DNA of 64,000 nucleotides from Macrocystis pyrifera (taxonomy: Eukaryota > Sar > Phaeophyceae > Laminariales > Laminariaceae), in NCBI GenBank assembly GCA_031763025.1, contig JASSKH010000009.1:5028512-5092511 (forward strand), in the 5' to 3' direction. Below are positions 61,291 to 64,000 of this stretch, piece by piece. Positions within the stretch are counted from its first letter, which is position 1; each line of letters begins with the position of its first letter. Made by a program: the position numbers and the translations under genes. The notes under the pieces are model-generated. The model searched no databases. It saw nothing but the letters and a program-made list of their open reading frames with translations, and had not been told where the DNA came from.

Positions 61291-63150
61291 GATTCTACAA
61301 GTGCTATCAACACTTTGAACAAAAACTTGCTGCCGCTGCCCGGAGGGTGTATTTTTCGCTTTGTTTCTTGGTCGGCCTGTCATTTTCCACGTCGAGTATT
61401 TAGTATAAACTACACAACGGTCCTTAACTTCAGGGTGCAATGCCATGCCATTTTATAGGATATGACAGGCACGACATACAATTAATTTGCACAGCATGTG
61501 TTTAATTAAGGAAGGTTGATTATATGTAGTATTGCATACACAGCGGTTCTTACTTTGACGGACACAGCAGTCCTACAGCAACGTTGAATATTGTCGATTG
61601 ATCTCCAAAGGCATACGCGCATCTGGCACGGGAACGCGTGGCTGACTCCAGACATGACACGGAACTCCTCTTATATTACATCCTCTCTGTCAAGTTGCCT
61701 CGACTCATATGCAGTATAGAGTTACCCCTGACGAGTACCATTGGTCGGCACACATTGCCCTGATATCCCAATACCCTACTGTCAAAATCATTTTCCAGTA
61801 TGGAACTCCCCAATCCACCATATATCTTATATGTCGTGTTTCTGAGTACAATCAGCATCCTCCCTACTCATTATACACGACCATACTAATATCCTCCCTG
61901 CTCCTGTGCATGACCAATATTCCCCCCAGCTCTGTACATGAAAATGTACGACATCGCAGGGCTGATATATCTCAATAGTATTATCAACTCGAATCAGACT
62001 CAGAAAGTCAAAAATCCAATCTGTAACTCAAAAATCGAATTCTTGAATACACAGGTCGCAATTTCACGTAGAGTACATATATATACACTTGCCCTGAGGG
62101 ACCGCCAGGCCGCTAGGGGAAGGGAGGAAGAAGCCGGAGGAATGCGGCCAATGACATGGGGATGGAACGTCGATGAGGAATAGAATATATTGTACTGGTA
62201 GCTAAAATGAAATGTTGTGGGGAATGAGAATTTGGAAACGATAGGAAGAGAAGTGTATGAGGGGTACTACTGATTTAAGGAAGGATATTTGGTTTATATA
62301 GGAACGGCATCTACGCTATTTTGTCAGAAGACAAGCATAATAATAATAAAATCAACACTCAAATCCTCAAATCAGTATTTAAATGCTCAAATTCCCAGCC
62401 TCTCTGTTGCAAACACATAAAACCCTCGAAATTCAACGACGGGTGAAACGGCATTCTTCGCGCATTCAGTCAGGCAAAACGCCATTTTCCGCGGAATTGG
62501 TCTAAAGATATTCAGTGGAATCTCGTCGACTTAGCACAGTGATCTCCGCGGCCCTCGCCTCGCCAAACGCTACTGGTGTCTACAGGCACACTATCAAAAT
62601 CATTCGCATTGTCTCCAGCTCGCACGCTCGAAACGATCAACTTACGAATTCGGCGAGATTTTTGAACCTCCGACCCATCCTAGGAAATTGTATAGCTCTA
62701 CCTGCTAAACCAATCAGTCAGTACTGACTCTGAACGAAAGCACAAATTTTCGAGAACCCAAAAAATCAAACTCTCAATTTCCGAAGTACTTCCCAAACTT
62801 TCCAAGTCAGAAAACATTTAATACATGGACCGCACACGCCCTCAGGCGCTTTATAGTCTCTTCAGTCTCGTCAAAAACCTCTCCCTCTACCTTATAGGAA
62901 ATTAACGTAACTCATGGAAAATATTACAGAAGCCATGCTCATCAAAAATAAAAGTTAAGCTAAGAAAATATAATACAAGAGATCGCAAGGACCCCCGTTC
63001 CTCCGGACAAGAGTCTCCCCTTGTCCCCTACTCCCACCATAGATACACAGATCGCGACGGTAGTGCGAGATAGCATACATCTCTTTTCACCCTAATTTTA
63101 TTGGACGCTGAAACTACTCGGAAACTCCAATGACTCTCGCGGAATCCAGA
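61291..63150. other. No supported gene
   Basis: AT-rich and unassigned. A short CTCAAAT(C/T)C cluster lies at 62,358-62,395. No domain or family member recognised. Confidence 0.4.
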
Positions 63151-63770
63151 TCCTGGCTGTGCTACTCGTATCATAAACGTCTGCCGCTATAAACCTGGAG
63201 GATGCTTTGTGCTTTGTTTGGTTTGTCTGTTATTTTCTCTTGGTTCTTAGTCTTACTCTGTTGACGACGACTAGTGGTGTTGTCTTTTTTTTTCCTTTTT
63301 TTCCAGCTCGTTCTTTTCAAGTGCCAGATCCCCCCTTTTTGTTTCTTCTTCTTCATCACTTTTCCTTTCCAACCCACTCGTAGGAGGCTTTACCCTCGGC
63401 GACCTTCTGGACACGCCGTGGTCTCATGTGTGGTCCCTTCTCCCCCACGGTACGTGCCCTTATTTTTTGTCGCGCATAGGGTTCAACATTCCCACTGCTC
63501 GTCGATTTTCATCGAATGTAGCCAACTCACGCTTTTTTCGCGTTTTCCGCGATTTTATGCAAGAAAAAGTCCCTATGAGCATGCACTCGGTGAGACTTGA
63601 ACCCACGAAACTGATCTTGACAGGCACGCGGACCACCTACCAAGCCGCCGGGGACGGCCCCTGCGGGGGGGGCACGATGGTTTGTTGTTATATATATATA
63701 CATATTTTGTTTTTTTTTTTGTTGCTTTTTCTCTTTCGAATTGTCTTCTTTGTTTTTTGTTATTTTCCAT
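63151..63770 (+). mobile_element. LINE subfamily B 3'-UTR, interrupted by a SINE
   Basis: 63,151-63,329 matches 58,380-58,550 (CTGGCTGTGCTACTCGTA, GTTGACGACGACTAGTGGTG, CAGCTCGTTCTTTTCAAGTG). After the SINE, 63,663-63,765 resumes with GGGGGGGCACGATGGTTTG and CTCTTTCGAATTGTCTT, as in 58,568-58,670. Confidence 0.8.
63330..63662 (-). mobile_element. tRNA-derived SINE, copy b
   Basis: On the minus strand, A box CGGCTTGGTAGG (63,647-63,636), B box GGTTCAAGTC (63,603-63,594), then the same body as copy a and an A/G-rich tail near 63,340. It is inserted in the LINE 3'-UTR. Confidence 0.82.
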
Positions 63771-64000
63771 GGGTGTGTTCGGTACGGTACTACCGAGGCC
63801 TACCGGCGGTAAAATGCCGCTGGTATACCTGTACCGAGAGGATTCGGTACGTTCGGTCTGGAGTTCTATACCGTACCGACAATTTCGGTACGTTCGGTCT
63901 GGAGTTCTATACCCTACCGAACATTTCGGTACGTTCGGCACGATGTCCGTACCCTTACCGGCGGTATCGGTATGATACACCGTACCGATACCGAGAAGCT
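63771..64000 (+). repeat. 41-bp tandem-like repeat with GGTAC/GTACC dyads
   Basis: TTCGGTACGTTCGG occurs at 63,843, 63,884 and 63,925 (41 bp apart), each of the first two followed by TCTGGAGTTCTATACC. GGTACGG and CCGTACC words make the stretch self-complementary. It runs to the window edge, so its full extent is unknown. Confidence 0.75.

Overview
The window is repeat-dense eukaryotic nuclear DNA. It holds no bacterial-style operons, no rRNA or tRNA gene, and no recognisable housekeeping gene. Almost every interpretable piece is a mobile element or repeat: a DIRS-like tyrosine-recombinase retrotransposon, two Ty3/gypsy-type elements, at least two subfamilies of a non-LTR retrotransposon (LINE), a tRNA-derived SINE, a 105-bp TA-flanked MITE, fold-back elements, a higher-order satellite, and an odd CCATGG-rich repeat with a TTAGGG-like core. 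A spliced-gene candidate has short introns (about 80-220 bases). This mix suits a macroalga or another TE-rich protist, but the sequence alone does not name the species.

Layout. 1-137: 3' tail of a LINE. 142-7226: DIRS-like element (Gag-like ORF1, RT/RNase H, tyrosine recombinase) between 324-bp direct repeats, followed by a 142-bp tandem repeat. 7.6-14.05 kb: the least TE-like stretch, with a candidate multi-exon minus-strand gene (10,715-11,595) and a 434-bp fold-back element (12,003-12,436). 14,060-24,969: a chromodomain-bearing Ty3/gypsy element with two LTRs and a 4-bp target duplication, split in its protease/RT region by a 3-kb LINE in the opposite orientation (17,046-20,029, 5-bp target duplication). 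25.9-32.9 kb: a second Ty3/gypsy-type element on the minus strand with a CCCH finger and no visible LTR pair. 33.2-35.0 kb and 42.6-44.0 kb: two inverted copies of a block carrying a 212/425-bp higher-order satellite. Between and beyond them lie CCATGG repeats (37.1-37.9 and 44.1-44.5 kb), LINE 3' tails, SINEs, MITEs and several 0.4-0.6-kb dispersed families. 54.3-63.8 kb: fragments of a second LINE subfamily, including two copies whose 3' ends meet, and SINE-in-LINE and MITE-in-SINE nests.

No two genes work together as a cell pathway. The functional units are transposon modules: Gag, protease, RT, RNase H and integrase or tyrosine recombinase. Nearly all are interrupted by frameshifts, stops or insertions, many at long G or C runs. 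Three of the four RTs have an altered YxDD catalytic motif. The youngest activity visible is the LINE whose two 3' tails (39.04 and 41.48 kb) differ at about three positions in about 380 bases. All identities and boundaries were judged by eye.
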